Shown here in pieces: positions 8,750-18,817 of a DNA stretch of 25,967 nucleotides (the first letter of the stretch is position 1; each line of letters begins with the position of its first letter). Origin of the DNA: Amoebophrya sp. AT5.2 (Eukaryota > Sar > Dinophyceae > Syndiniales > Amoebophryaceae); contig RXOD01004212.1 of the NCBI GenBank assembly GCA_005223375.1, positions 1 to 25,967 on the forward strand, given 5' to 3'. Both the position numbers and the translations under genes were made by a program. Under the pieces are notes generated by a model that saw only the letters and a list, made by a program, of their open reading frames with translations, did not search any database and was not told the DNA's origin.

Positions 8750-11700
8750 CTACCCCACCCCCGCGTACGGGTTTGGCATTTCGAGGCTGGAGTTGCTGTC
8801 ATCCGCCCCTCGATTCAAGCCGAGCGCCCATTCCGCGAAGGGCACGTAGGTGGTCCCGCCGACTCGTACGTGCAGGGAGGAATTGACCAGGTTGCAAAAG
8901 AACTTGCGGTCGCCCAACTTGTAGATCATCGGCTTCAGCCGCGTGATGCGCTCCGAACCTGGATTGCAACATTTTTCTCAAGGCCTCCTCAAAACCCCCA
9001 ATTCCTTCACGTATTTCTCTAGACACAAGTGTTGTAAACAAGTGTTGAATTCAGTACCAAGCGCCCCTGGCTCCAGTTTCCAGCACTCTTTTTCCAGAGC
9101 AAGATCGACCGGGTCGGCGACGTCCGTCGCGGTGTACACGCCGTTGTCTCGATACGAAACTCGCTTTGGCGACGAGCCGCTCCGTGCCCGCTTTTCTGCG
9201 CCGTAAGTGGAGGTTGTCTCCGCTAGAGTCACCGACGGCGTCCGTTTCGGGGAGGGGGATGGAGATCTGCTGTTCCACTGAGTCCCAGTTTTTCGGCTGG
9301 ACGTACGCGAGTTGGCACTCACCGAGCTTTTTATGAGGTTCGCCGCCGCTTTCAAGTCTGCCTGTCCCTGCGACGCGCGCGAGACCTGCGGCGGGGATCG
9401 TTTCATCGGAAGCGGCGACGAGACCGTTGGCTGGAAAGAGAACGCCTCAGCGAAAAACTCGCCCTCAAACTGCTTTTGGCTGCGGCGCGTGAAACTTGCA
9501 ACCCGCGCCTCCGACGGGGACGTGCTCCTCCGCGTAACAAGGGGCTTCTCCGGGTAGTACTGGAGGCCAAGTTTCTGCTCGACCCGACCCGGACTCTCTT
9601 CCGCTTCCGCCCGGTCGACTGATGCTTTGCTAGACCTCGGGGCACCAGGACCAGAGGACGACTTTCGCCGCGAAGTGCTGGTCGAAGGCGCCCCCCCCTC
9701 ATCCGGGGCAGCTGCAGCAGTAGTCGTAGCCGTGCTGCCTGTGCTTCCGCCTGCTGCCATTCCTGTCCCCATCCCTAATCCTCCCGCCGACGAGGATACA
9801 CTCGCGCGCCCGCTGCCAGAGACCCGCTTCACGAGCTGCTTCGACGGGGGCTCAGTTTCCGCAAGCAGTTGTGTTTTTTCTTTTGCGTCCTCTGATGCGC
9901 GACGAGTCTTTCCGTCGCTGGCTGTCGCGCCGCCTTCCACCTCAGCACCCGCGCCCACCACCGCTGGTCCCCCACTTCGACTGCTCCTTCTGCTACTTCT
10001 TCTCGTTGCGCTCGCGGCCGCTGCGGGGGTGCTGCTGCTAGTGCTGTCCCTTTCTTTATCGCCTGGCGGGGAAGTGGTCGTGCCGGAGTTACCTTGGTCC
10101 GGATTTTGTTCGGGGATCTTCTCCTGCACGCTCTTTTTTGCGACTGCGGCGTACGAATTCGTCGCAGCGAGGGGCACGCTAGGAATCTGCTCATGATCCG
10201 CCGCGTCGTCGACAAAATCCGCGCTCTCGTCTGCAGGAACGAAAATCGGCGCGGCTGCAGGACCTGCGGAGGTGAGGGTGACCTGCGACTGGGCAGTTTG
10301 GCTCGCTCCGATTGCCGCTGCGGTGGGGGCTGCAAGTGGGGCCCGAGGATTACTCACCGAAGAATTAACAAGGGAAAAGAGTGCTGTTGCGGTCACAATT
10401 GCGGGAGGAGAGGGTAGTAGCGCCAACTTTCCCGCCCGACCGTCACGAAATATCTTTCGAAAAGCGAACTTTGCACACCGCCACTTCAGCGGCCAACCCC
10501 TCGCCAGCCAAATTTTCTACCTGCTCCCGCCAATCCCTAACCACTTTCCTATAAACCCAACTAATGCCCACCACCAGCTGTTAAAATGTTCAAACGACAG
10601 ATAATACGCAACACCGCAAAAGCATCCAATTGTTTGACCGGTCATAAAAGCTGCTGCGACCCCCGGGTTCATCTGGTCCGTGCGCGATATTGTGTTTTGC
10701 CGTCCGAACGGGTCCATCAGGTTTCTCGCCCCCTCAAACCCCGGCGCCCGCAGCACCAGCTGTTCTCCTGGGGACGTTGCCGTCGGACTCTTCAAAATCG
10801 TCACCTCTTGCCCGGGCTGCAGGAAAACCGTGTGCGGCTGCGCTCCCGCTCCCGCTCGACCCTGCGCAGAAGAAGGATCTGGATCTCCACCGGTAAAAAT
10901 TGCCCCCGCTGCTCCGTCCAAATCATACAGCTGCTCGCCTGTCAGTACAGTTGCTCCACCGCCCGGTATCGCAGTTCCACCTCCGACGGCGAAGTTCGGC
11001 GTTTGCAACAGCCGGTCCGCGGTGCTATAATTCAGCCCGCTCACCGTTCCCGCGCCTTTTGTCCGATTTCGCGTCTCGAGCGCTGCTTCCAACTCCCGTA
11101 TCCGCGCGCGTAATGCTGCGTCGCTATTTGCGTTTGCTTCCGGCGACCGCTGCAGCTCCCAATCCCGGGAGGGAGAAAGGCTTCTTCCTTCCCTCGCTTT
11201 GAGTATCCCCGGCACGAAGGACCGGGTAGACGCGCTAGCCGCCGTAACCTCGGCTTCCACCTGCTGCCCTCGTCCGGGAGACAGCCCGCTGCCTCGCCCC
11301 CCCATATTAATTCCCGGCACGTACGATAATGAAGTCTTGCTCGCACTCTTCAAAACCGCGGCTCTACTACTGCCACCTCCTGTCTGCAAGAATGAAGCCC
11401 CTCGTTGTAGTACCTCCGCAGAGGGAGATCGACTAGGCGTTGTTGTTTTTTGCACGAGGAGGTTTACTGTGTTGGCGTTCTGCAGCTCCGCTCGCATCCC
11501 AAACACGGATTTGTGGTCATTCACGGCGAGGATGACGTCGCCGACCTCGACCACATCTGGTATCTGCCGCAGCGCGGTTCTCTCCCTCAATGCCTTCATG
11601 TTCGACTCGTGCAGCAACCCATACTGGTCCACGAACTTCACCAGCAGCCGGTCATTCGCGTAGGGAACGTTCACGAGCCCAAACTTCCGCGTGGGGTCAT

Positions 11701-14485
11701 TGTTTCTCGTCAACGTCACGGTGAAAACTCTTCCCGGAGCATGTTGATCCCCTTCCTCATTTGCATTCCCCGTAGTAACTTCCACGTCGCTGCCTGGTAG
11801 CTCAATCGGCTTCGACTGTCTGGACCGCGAGAGTGCGCCACCCGAACTCACCGAGGCCGCGCCGGGTGACAAACCTCGCTGCTTCGCACCGGAGAGGAAA
11901 CCCCCCTGCTGCCCAGGAGCGGCTATTCGCGGGTAGAAGAAGTCGGCGTTGTCGACACCCCCAGTTTCCAGGAGAACGAGGGGGCCGGCGCCTGGACCAG
12001 ATATTCCTCCACCGCCGTACCGCGTGCTCAACGGCGAGTTGCGCAGCACGTTCGGACTGCGCAGCGTCGCGGGGCGCTGCGGGCGGGTTCCGCCGCGAGT
12101 CGCGGGCCCCGATCCGCCACCCTCCAAGCCGGCGCTGGCTGCGAGGGGGTCGACCACTAAGGTGCTGGCTTTTTGGTCTTGCTGGCTGCTTGTTGGAATC
12201 GGGTTGGGATTATACAAATAGTTCTCCTGCTGTTCTACCGTGTCCTCCTCCTTCGCGCCTGAGAGGGTGCGCCGCGGTGCAGCCGTGATGCCGGAAGCCA
12301 GGATCGCGCCTCCGCGCCACTGCGGCCAGGAGGGGGTCACGGGCTGGATGGCGAGCTGCTGGCGTGAAGTGGAATTGTTTTGTCAGCATTTAAACTACTT
12401 ATTTAGTTGTGTCTCGTGCAGAGGGCCTCTCTACTTAAATGAACAGATTTGGAAAACTGTACCCCCTGCTCTCCGGGTGTGCCGGCGGCCACTCCTGTTC
12501 CCGGCGTCGGAAACGTGCTTGAAAGTGCTTGGAAAAGTCCTGGTTTCAGGGATAGCTTTTTCCCACCTTCTGGTGAACCAGTTTCGCCCGATTCGACACT
12601 TTCACTTCTCCGGAGAATGTCGACCACAATCTGTTTCATGTCACTTTCCATCGCCCACGGCTCGTGAGGGACAGTCGCTAGTACGGCAGACAGCTTCGCC
12701 TCCAAGGATGGTTTTGCTTTTTCTGACGAAGCAGATACAGTTGGAGCCGCCCCCGCCACCGTCGCCGGGACGAAACTTGTAGCTGCAGCCGATGTCGCCA
12801 CCATGTTCGCGCCGCCACCTCCTCCTCCTCCTTCGACGTTTTCCACCAGCGACGTTATTCTATCCGCTAACACCGCGACTTCATCGCGCGTCTGGTCTAG
12901 CGATTCCTGTATCGACTGCCTTAGCACCCCCGCCGGGGGCACGAGGAGCTGCTTTTGGAGACGAGCCTCGGTCTTGCGGAGGCGCCGATACGTGCCCGCA
13001 AGCTCGAATGCGCGGCGGACGGCGAGAACTGATTTGCGTGGTTAGAGAACGACTTTCGTACATGGCTTCAAGGATGTTTTTGCTATGCATAGAGTTCTGC
13101 TGTCTATACGACCGTAAGTTAGTACCCAAATACTGTAAATTAGTACCGTCTTTCGAGGTGACTTGACTCCCGAATCCTGTTTGGGGAGTCCGCGCTTCGC
13201 CGAAGATACCCGGAAGTGGGAAGTCGGGGCCTGCCACGCCGTCTTGGTGCAGTGCAATGCGTGGGACCGCCGGCAACTGCGCCGTGTGCCGCAGCAGGCT
13301 ACCTGTCGCGAAGAAAAAAAACATTCATCGCCATGCTCTTGTGTAAATTGATTTTTGCAGCGCATTCTCAAACTCAATAGGTTGTTTCTATGTTTTTCTC
13401 GTCTCACTCGATAAACCATTGAATCAAGTAACCTGCGGGCTTCTGCGTGAGCATCGGTCCGCGCGGCAGCTTCCTCGATGACCCGCTGCTTCCCCCTATT
13501 TCCTCCCCCGCTATGCCAGCGCCCGGAATCAATTCCGCAGTGCTCGGTTTTTCAACAGCACCCTGTCGTCCCGCTGCCTTCGTACCTCGGTTGAGCAGGG
13601 TCCGCAACTGCTCGACGTCGGCAGCGTATCCATTCAGCATTTTCTCGACGTCGGACCGCAACAGCGCTTGCACCTGGCCACTGCCATATCCACTTCCGAT
13701 TCCGTTCTCTTCCGCCACCAGTTCGCGCAAGTCTACTAACTTTAGGAAGGGTTTCTCTGGGTACAGCACGGCGCGCCGCACGTCGGCGGGCTCGATAAGC
13801 AGCCCGTCGTTGTCGAAAAGCAGCTGGTACTCGTGGGGAACTTGGTAGTAGTTGACGATGTTCTGCCGCAGAATGTCGATGAAGTCGTCGTGCCGGGCAG
13901 CCTCAGTCTGGTTCAGGTCAAACCAGTTGTAGACGTTACCTGTTGTTTTGGCTATTCACAGTTTGCTTCCGATGGAGTGGGGCGGGTATCTCTTGGCCCG
14001 CAGGCCAGGGGCTGCTTCGGGGAGCGATTCGGCGCGAAGAAATTTTGTGTTTTCCTCTCCTTTGCTTCGCCGCATGCTACGCTACGCCGCGGCCCAGCCA
14101 GAAGTTGCAGAACCGATCTCCGCTCGCGATGTTGGAGAGCGATTCGGCAAGCAGCCATTTCGTATTTTCACCAGATCGCTTGTCTGTGCTATTCCCTACC
14201 TCCGCGGAAGGCGAGTCAGCAGAGACAAACACTTGCGGTGGAGTCAGAATTATTCTTTTTTGAAAACACGTGTGCGTGAGCACTACATGACTCACTTTCA
14301 AATTTTTGCCTCAGTCGGTAACAGTAACAGCTCAACATACGTCGCAGGCACTCCTTCTATAAATTTCTTCAATGATATTGCTGCGGTGGTACCTACTATA
14401 CACTCTGAAGCATCGTACCTTGATACTCGAGCTTGAGGATCCGGGGCGGCGGGCCCGTCGGAGGGCCGGGGTCGTTCTCGGGCAT
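8750..14485 (-). CDS. Large scaffold protein: ubiquitin-like N-terminus, coiled coil, PDZ domain, C-terminal GAS2-related (GAR) domain
   Basis: Exons 14485-14419, 13939-13433, 13302-13147, 13028-12463, 12358 to about 10608, roughly 10329 to 9058, and 8958-8750 give ~1500 residues. Joins were set by matching phase across GT...AG. ATG 14485 (CACCATG) opens a short exon ending LEYQ that continues as GNVYNWFDLNQ. Residues ~14-105 look like a beta-grasp (ubiquitin/PB1-like) fold. Residues ~243-305 form a coiled coil (FELAGTYRRLRKTEARLQK). Residues ~640-736 are a PDZ domain (FGLVNVP, DRLLVKFVDQYGLL, VEVGDVILAVND, NTVNLLVQK). Ser/Arg/Gly-rich linkers surround a short helix (RARIRELEAALETRN). The last ~60 residues match the GAR domain (ITRLKPMIYKLGDRKFF, LHVRVGG, FAEWALGLN), which in GAS2/spectraplakin proteins binds microtubules. 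I infer a cytoskeleton-linked adaptor. The 10.3-10.6 kb joins are unresolved: an in-frame TAG at 10517 must be spliced out or ends the protein, in which case the GAR part is a separate gene. Confidence 0.7.
13940..14418 (-). other. Unusually long first intron (479 nt) of the PDZ/GAR gene
   Basis: CAAG|GTACGA at 14418 and ACAACAG|GT at 13940, phase 1 on both sides. The join makes LEYQ-G-NVYNWFDLN, a smooth beta-hairpin-like sequence, and the 3' exon would otherwise lack a start. The intron is about four times longer than the others here. It holds a 12-bp direct repeat GAGCGATTCGGC at 14022-14033 and 14138-14149. No convincing gene inside. Confidence 0.7.
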
Positions 14486-15114
14486 GGTGGAGTTGTGCGC
14501 CTCCGCAGGGGAAAAGGCTTAATTTTTCACAAAGCAATCAAAATCTGAAGCTCCGGTACATATGTTCATGCTTTAGCGAAGCTGATTGCAGCAGAGCGAC
14601 GTGTTACTAGAAAACTGTAGGTGCCTCCTTACCGGATATAAACTTGCTTACCTGAGCTCACGCTTAGGAGAAACTGTTGTTTGACATGAAGGCGTTCGTG
14701 CCCACTCTCGCACTATCCCTCCGAGGAGTTGCTCTCTCATGGATGAAGGATGTCGGGTCTAGCGTTTGTACTTTCCCCATTCCCGTGCTATCCCTCCAAG
14801 ATGTACCACGAGCAGCTTTAACCCACTTTAAATCTGCGCTCCATAGGATTGGTTCGGTACTCTCTTCTTGTTGATGTTGTTCTCGTTGCAGTCCGGTGCT
14901 GCTCAAATTCGCTGGAAACATGCTAGATCGTGCGTTGTTTTTGTTAGAGATGAAAATATGTCTGCCTTGCTCTGGCCCGGCGCGCACTTTGGGGCGCCTT
15001 TCTGTGTACCTTCTTTTCGTTAAGATCGATGTGTTTTTGTCTCCGGGGCATGAGATGAAATGTTGATAATGGTCGTGTATATGATTTCCGAGCGGACTTT
15101 TCTACAGAGAGCAA

Positions 15115-15165
15115 CACTTTTGCACAGACGATGTGCACTTTTGCACAGACGTCTGTGCAAAAGTG
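15115..15165. repeat. 30-bp perfect palindrome with a third copy of the arm
   Basis: Arms cacttttgcacagac (15136-15150) and its exact reverse complement (15151-15165) meet with no spacer. A further direct copy of the arm lies at 15115-15129. The surrounding ~80-90 bp are missing from the matching place in unit B (near 18310-18340), so this is a copy-specific insertion or expansion. It could form a hairpin in DNA or RNA. Confidence 0.85.
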
Positions 15166-15540
15166 TCGCGTTTAAACTTTTTTGTCACGCCGTACGAACA
15201 ACGGGAACCCGGGCATTATCACGGAAAGTTCGATGTCTTTAAGAGCCGCTGGCCCAAATAGCCTTAGCAAGATGAAATGGGTTGAATCTGGAAGTGGAAG
15301 AGCTCGCGCGGCAAACTGGGATAGGATCCTGAACGAGTCATCAGTTGTTCTTCAGTCAGCATCTAAAAACTAATTTTTTGTAAAACCAAGTCGCGTAAGT
15401 ACCGGCTACCAACTACAGAGCACAACGTATTCAGCAAAATGGTGCGCTTTGGCTTGCATTGGTAATTTTCGTACGCAGTAGGTTTTTTTGTCCTGTTAGT
15501 TAGGTTCTATTTGGAGTACCGAAACCATTCGCTTTACGTG

Positions 15541-15576
15541 ATCAAAACTTCGACTTTCGGATCAAAACTTCGACTT
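15541..15576. repeat. 20-bp-period tandem repeat downstream of the first membrane-protein gene
   Basis: ATCAAAACTTCGACTT occurs at 15541 and again at 15561. It lies about 80-110 bp beyond the stop codon and is kept in unit B. Confidence 0.8.
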
Positions 15577-15652
15577 GAGAATATGGCACTCAATCTGAAG
15601 TCAACAAATGTTGCACTTGCAGTTCGTGCTTGTCATCTCGCGAATTGTAGTA

Positions 15653-17914
15653 CTACTTCACATATTCCCAGCCACCGTCGTGAGTTTCTTTCGCGAGATG
15701 CGACACGACGCGAAAATAGTGACCGAAAAACGGAAAATCATCGGGACTCGGGCAGCACATGAGTGCCTGATTCCACCCTTCGCCGCTAGTATCGAGATAG
15801 CCGTAGTCGACGACGTAGCCAAGGCAGACGGAAGTCACGTCTTGAGCACCCGTCGGGAGAGGGTTTCGCTCCCAGAAATCTCCAGCTCCAGATTCAGAAA
15901 ACGGTCGGTCGTCTCTTTTGTCGAGCCGCACCCCACACGTAGACATGCTGATCAGGATGTGCAAGCTGGCTACTACGCTAATGGCGCCGAACACCACTGC
16001 GAGTAAGACCACTTTCCGAACTTGGTCTAGATGAGAAGAAGATCCCTGCGACGCGCCTTGCCCAGCTGCAGCAGCCTTCTTCAAACCCGCGACAAGGTAC
16101 TTTCCAAATCCCGCCGCATCTTGGCGCGCCTCGTACAACTGCACCCGCAAGTCGATTGCCATTTCGATAGCGATTTGTAGCACGAGATACCACACGATCC
16201 AGCCCGGGCTCTGCTCTGATGCCGTCGACCGGAAAGCCCATCGCGCGCCGGATGCTCCTCCCAAAGACGCAAGTAACGACGGTAGCAGAGTGCCGAAAGC
16301 AATGCCCGCGATCTCCACCTGATTGATGACGTAGCCCCGCAAGCAAAGACGGCGCCTCTGCTCGAGCGTGTTTTCCCACCCCCACTCCCAAAACCACGAG
16401 TGAAAAAACCGCGCCGTTTGGTTGTTCTGCTGCGCGATGTAGCTGGCGACACGAACGCAGGCTGGCGGCAGGACCAGTCGCTGGCAGAACTGTGCTGCGC
16501 CGAGCAGAAGGATGAATACCGTAGGTTGTTCCCACCACGCTTCTCCCGTGGAGAGTGAGGCGAGCAGCTGCCGCTCCATACTGGCTGCTAGCATCTCCAA
16601 CTCGACCCAGAGGACTGCGTGCTTCAAGTCCTGCACAGTTTTTTCGCCGTCTACTTGTACTTCGCCAATAGATGCTGTCGCCCCCACAGCAAGAGGAGAG
16701 AGGGAGGCGTACTTGGTTTCATTCCCAAGCGGCGACGCAGGAGGCGGGGGAGACAGAGAAACTGACGCCGTCTGCTCTGCTGCATGCGCCTTCATCTTTT
16801 TCTTGCTGCTCTCACGCTGTTCAATTTGGTCAACCAGCCGCACGGTTTCGTACGCAGCCACCGCGAGGAAGAGGCTGCATGCGGATTTCCACAACGGAAA
16901 CACCACGAATAAGAACAGCAGCTGCGTCTTAACGTCTCGACCGGCAGCCCCGACCAAAGGTACAATCTTGAACACACCCCCGGCCCCGAAAAGGCAGGAA
17001 GTGAAGCGGACCGCGAGCAACGCACGTGACAATTCCCAGCCAACTTCTGTCCACCAGGCCAGTGCCCAATGCCCGACGAGCAAACCAAGGAGTGAGATGC
17101 TACCCATACCCGCGAACCCGATAATCCCGTCAGAAGGTGAAAAGTACATGAGCACCATGCAGAAACTGCAGCCCACGACGCAGAGCAATGTCATGAGAAA
17201 AACCGCTCGGCGCGCTTTTTCTCGCCCCGGCTTGTGGAAGTCCAGAACAACGGCGAGCACCTTGTACAAAAGAATCCAATAGAGAAACCCAACCCCAGAC
17301 CCCATCCACGGAGCAGCAGCGTCGACGAAGACATGATGACTGGGCAACAGTGGGTACCCCTCGAGGCGGAAGTCCTCTGCAAGCGGTTGCAGTGCGACGA
17401 GGGAGAAGACTGCGAAGCACAAGGCCGTCGCGAAAACCAGCATGGAGACCGCGTCGCGCCACTGCAGGTTGAAAAGCAGCTTCGCGGAGATCACTTCTTC
17501 AGCCGCATTTTCACCTTCTGGAGCAATAGAGACGGCGGCTCGATCGGGCCCAACTCCATCTGACAACACCGGCGTGCGCGGATCACGTAGAACATTCCGG
17601 CTGCGCGCCACAGGCGAAACAAAGCCCACTCGCCTCGCTGATTTCGGTAGCGATTTCCGCACTGCTCTCCGAGAGCCTCGCGCGGCCATCTTCCACTTCC
17701 CGCGAGGCTGACGAGTGCGACTGGCCGCAACGTCCTCCGGCGACGGTTCTTCTTCTACAGGATGCACTCGTCCTGTCGGCTTCGTTTGTGTTTGTGAGGA
17801 GATGGGGCGCCGCACTATTTCTTCATCACTGAGAAGCGTCGGACCCCCACAAGACGCCTGCTGCACCTCCTTCGCCATTCGCCCCTCCGCCTTTCCCTGA
17901 TGCGTCATCTTCAT
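15653..17914 (-). CDS. Polytopic membrane protein of unknown function, paralog 1 (753 aa)
   Basis: Single uninterrupted frame. ATG 17914 is the first in-frame ATG (MKMTHQGK). I do not recognise the family. Residues 1-150 are hydrophilic and basic (RRAVRKSLPKSARR), probably cytosolic. About nine hydrophobic segments follow near residues 153-177, 205-227, 236-256, 263-285, 330-356, 461-486, 530-551, 570-588 and 633-656. A ~100-residue charged/Pro-rich loop (SLSPPPPASP) lies between the fifth and sixth. The tail (~657-753) has four or more Cys (CGVRLD, VCLGY, MCCP) and conserved DYGYLDTSG and FFGHYFR motifs, possibly a disulphide-bonded outer domain. There is no signal peptide. Without introns, unlike most neighbours, it may have arisen by retroposition before the tandem duplication. 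Transporter, channel or receptor are all possible; nothing visible decides. Confidence 0.85.
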   Translation of the reverse strand: MKMTHQGKAEGRMAKEVQQASCGGPTLLSDEEIVRRPISSQTQTKPTGRVHPVEEEPSPEDVAASRTRQPRGKWKMAARGSRRAVRKSLPKSARRVGFVSPVARSRNVLRDPRTPVLSDGVGPDRAAVSIAPEGENAAEEVISAKLLFNLQWRDAVSMLVFATALCFAVFSLVALQPLAEDFRLEGYPLLPSHHVFVDAAAPWMGSGVGFLYWILLYKVLAVVLDFHKPGREKARRAVFLMTLLCVVGCSFCMVLMYFSPSDGIIGFAGMGSISLLGLLVGHWALAWWTEVGWELSRALLAVRFTSCLFGAGGVFKIVPLVGAAGRDVKTQLLFLFVVFPLWKSACSLFLAVAAYETVRLVDQIEQRESSKKKMKAHAAEQTASVSLSPPPPASPLGNETKYASLSPLAVGATASIGEVQVDGEKTVQDLKHAVLWVELEMLAASMERQLLASLSTGEAWWEQPTVFILLLGAAQFCQRLVLPPACVRVASYIAQQNNQTARFFHSWFWEWGWENTLEQRRRLCLRGYVINQVEIAGIAFGTLLPSLLASLGGASGARWAFRSTASEQSPGWIVWYLVLQIAIEMAIDLRVQLYEARQDAAGFGKYLVAGLKKAAAAGQGASQGSSSHLDQVRKVVLLAVVFGAISVVASLHILISMSTCGVRLDKRDDRPFSESGAGDFWERNPLPTGAQDVTSVCLGYVVDYGYLDTSGEGWNQALMCCPSPDDFPFFGHYFRVVSHLAKETHDGGWEYVK

Positions 17915-18817
17915 TCTCAATTTTCGTTTTTACTAGATCTTGAGCTATTTTTTAAAAAAGACCGCGGAGATCACTCTCTTCTTCCTTTACCTGTTCCCCA
18001 TTCCTGTGCTATCCCTCCAAGATGTACCACTAGCAGCTTTAACCCAACTTAAATCTGCTCTCCATGGGATTGGCTCGACACTCTCTTCTTGTTGCTGTTG
18101 TTCTCGTTGCAGTCCGGTGCTGCTCAAATTCACTGGAAACATGCTCGATCGTGTGTTGTTTTTGTTAGAAATGGAAATATGTCTGCCTTGCTCTGGCCCG
18201 GCGCGCACTTTGGGGCGCCTTTCTCTGTATTTTTTTTTCGTTAAGATCGATGCGCCTCCCTCTCCGGGGCATGAGATGAAATGATAATGGTCGTGTAATG
18301 ATTTTCGTTTTCCCCATGCGCATCCCGCCCAACGAGCGGAACAACGACATGATCACTGACCGTGGAAAATCTGATGTCGTTAAGAGCCGCTGGCTCGAAT
18401 AGCGAGCCTTAACAAGGTGAAATGGATTGAATCTGGAAGTGGAAGTGCTCGCGCGGAAAACTGCGATAGAATCCTGCACGAGTCATCAGTTTTTCATTGC
18501 TGCTTCAGTCAGCATCTAAAACCTAATTTTTTGAAAGACCAAGTCGCGGAAGTACCGGCTAGCAACGGAGCACAACGTATTTAAGCAAAATGATGCGTTT
18601 TGGCTTTCCATATTCTGGTAATTTTCAGACGCAGTAGATTTTTTTTTCCTGTTATACGTTCTATTTGGAGCACAGAATTCATTAGCTTTATGTGATCAAA
18701 ACTTCGACTTTCGAATCAAAACTTCGACTTCAAAACATGGCACTCAATCTGAAGCTATCAGTCAAAAGATTTTGCACTTGCAGTTCGTGCTTGTCATCTC
18801 GCGACTTGTAGTACTTA
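17915..18817. other. Spacer between the two membrane-protein paralogs
   Basis: Holds the short 5' flank of paralog 1 (17915-17993), the duplication junction near 17994, and the 3' flank of paralog 2, which matches 14773-15652 except for the palindromic insertion. Short frames here have homologous frames in the other unit, but these do not look protein-like. No RNA gene seen. Confidence 0.6.
18695..18730. repeat. 20-bp-period tandem repeat downstream of the second membrane-protein gene
   Basis: ATCAAAACTTCGACTT at 18695 and 18715. Same structure as at 15541-15576, so it predates the duplication and has survived in both copies. Confidence 0.8.

Larger units (their letters stand above)
14486..15652. 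other. Intergenic spacer; right part belongs to the tandem duplication
   Basis: About 1.17 kb without a gene. From about 14773 rightward it matches the flank downstream of the second membrane-protein copy, so most of it is 3' flank of the first copy. 14486-14772 is unique. A motif like the duplication edge (C.CTATCCCTCC) also occurs near 14711, just outside the edge. It also holds a 30-bp palindrome and a 20-bp-period tandem repeat, listed separately. Confidence 0.6.
14773..17994. repeat. Tandem segmental duplication, unit A (~3.2 kb)
   Basis: Starts with TTCCCCATTCC.GTGCTATC, which recurs at 17994, and ends with TTTACCTGT, which recurs near 21156. It contains the 3' flank, the whole intronless membrane-protein gene and its short 5' flank. 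Unit A and unit B abut directly. By eye they are roughly 80-90% alike overall, with one nearly identical block. Confidence 0.85.

Noticed and set aside
10517..10607. Tail-anchor-like C-terminus (NSWWWALVGFIG) ending at TAG 10517
   Set aside because: The hydrophobic stretch is short and coincides with a plausible intron. The downstream frame has no ATG near its beginning and needs an upstream exon. I favour splicing, not a membrane anchor.
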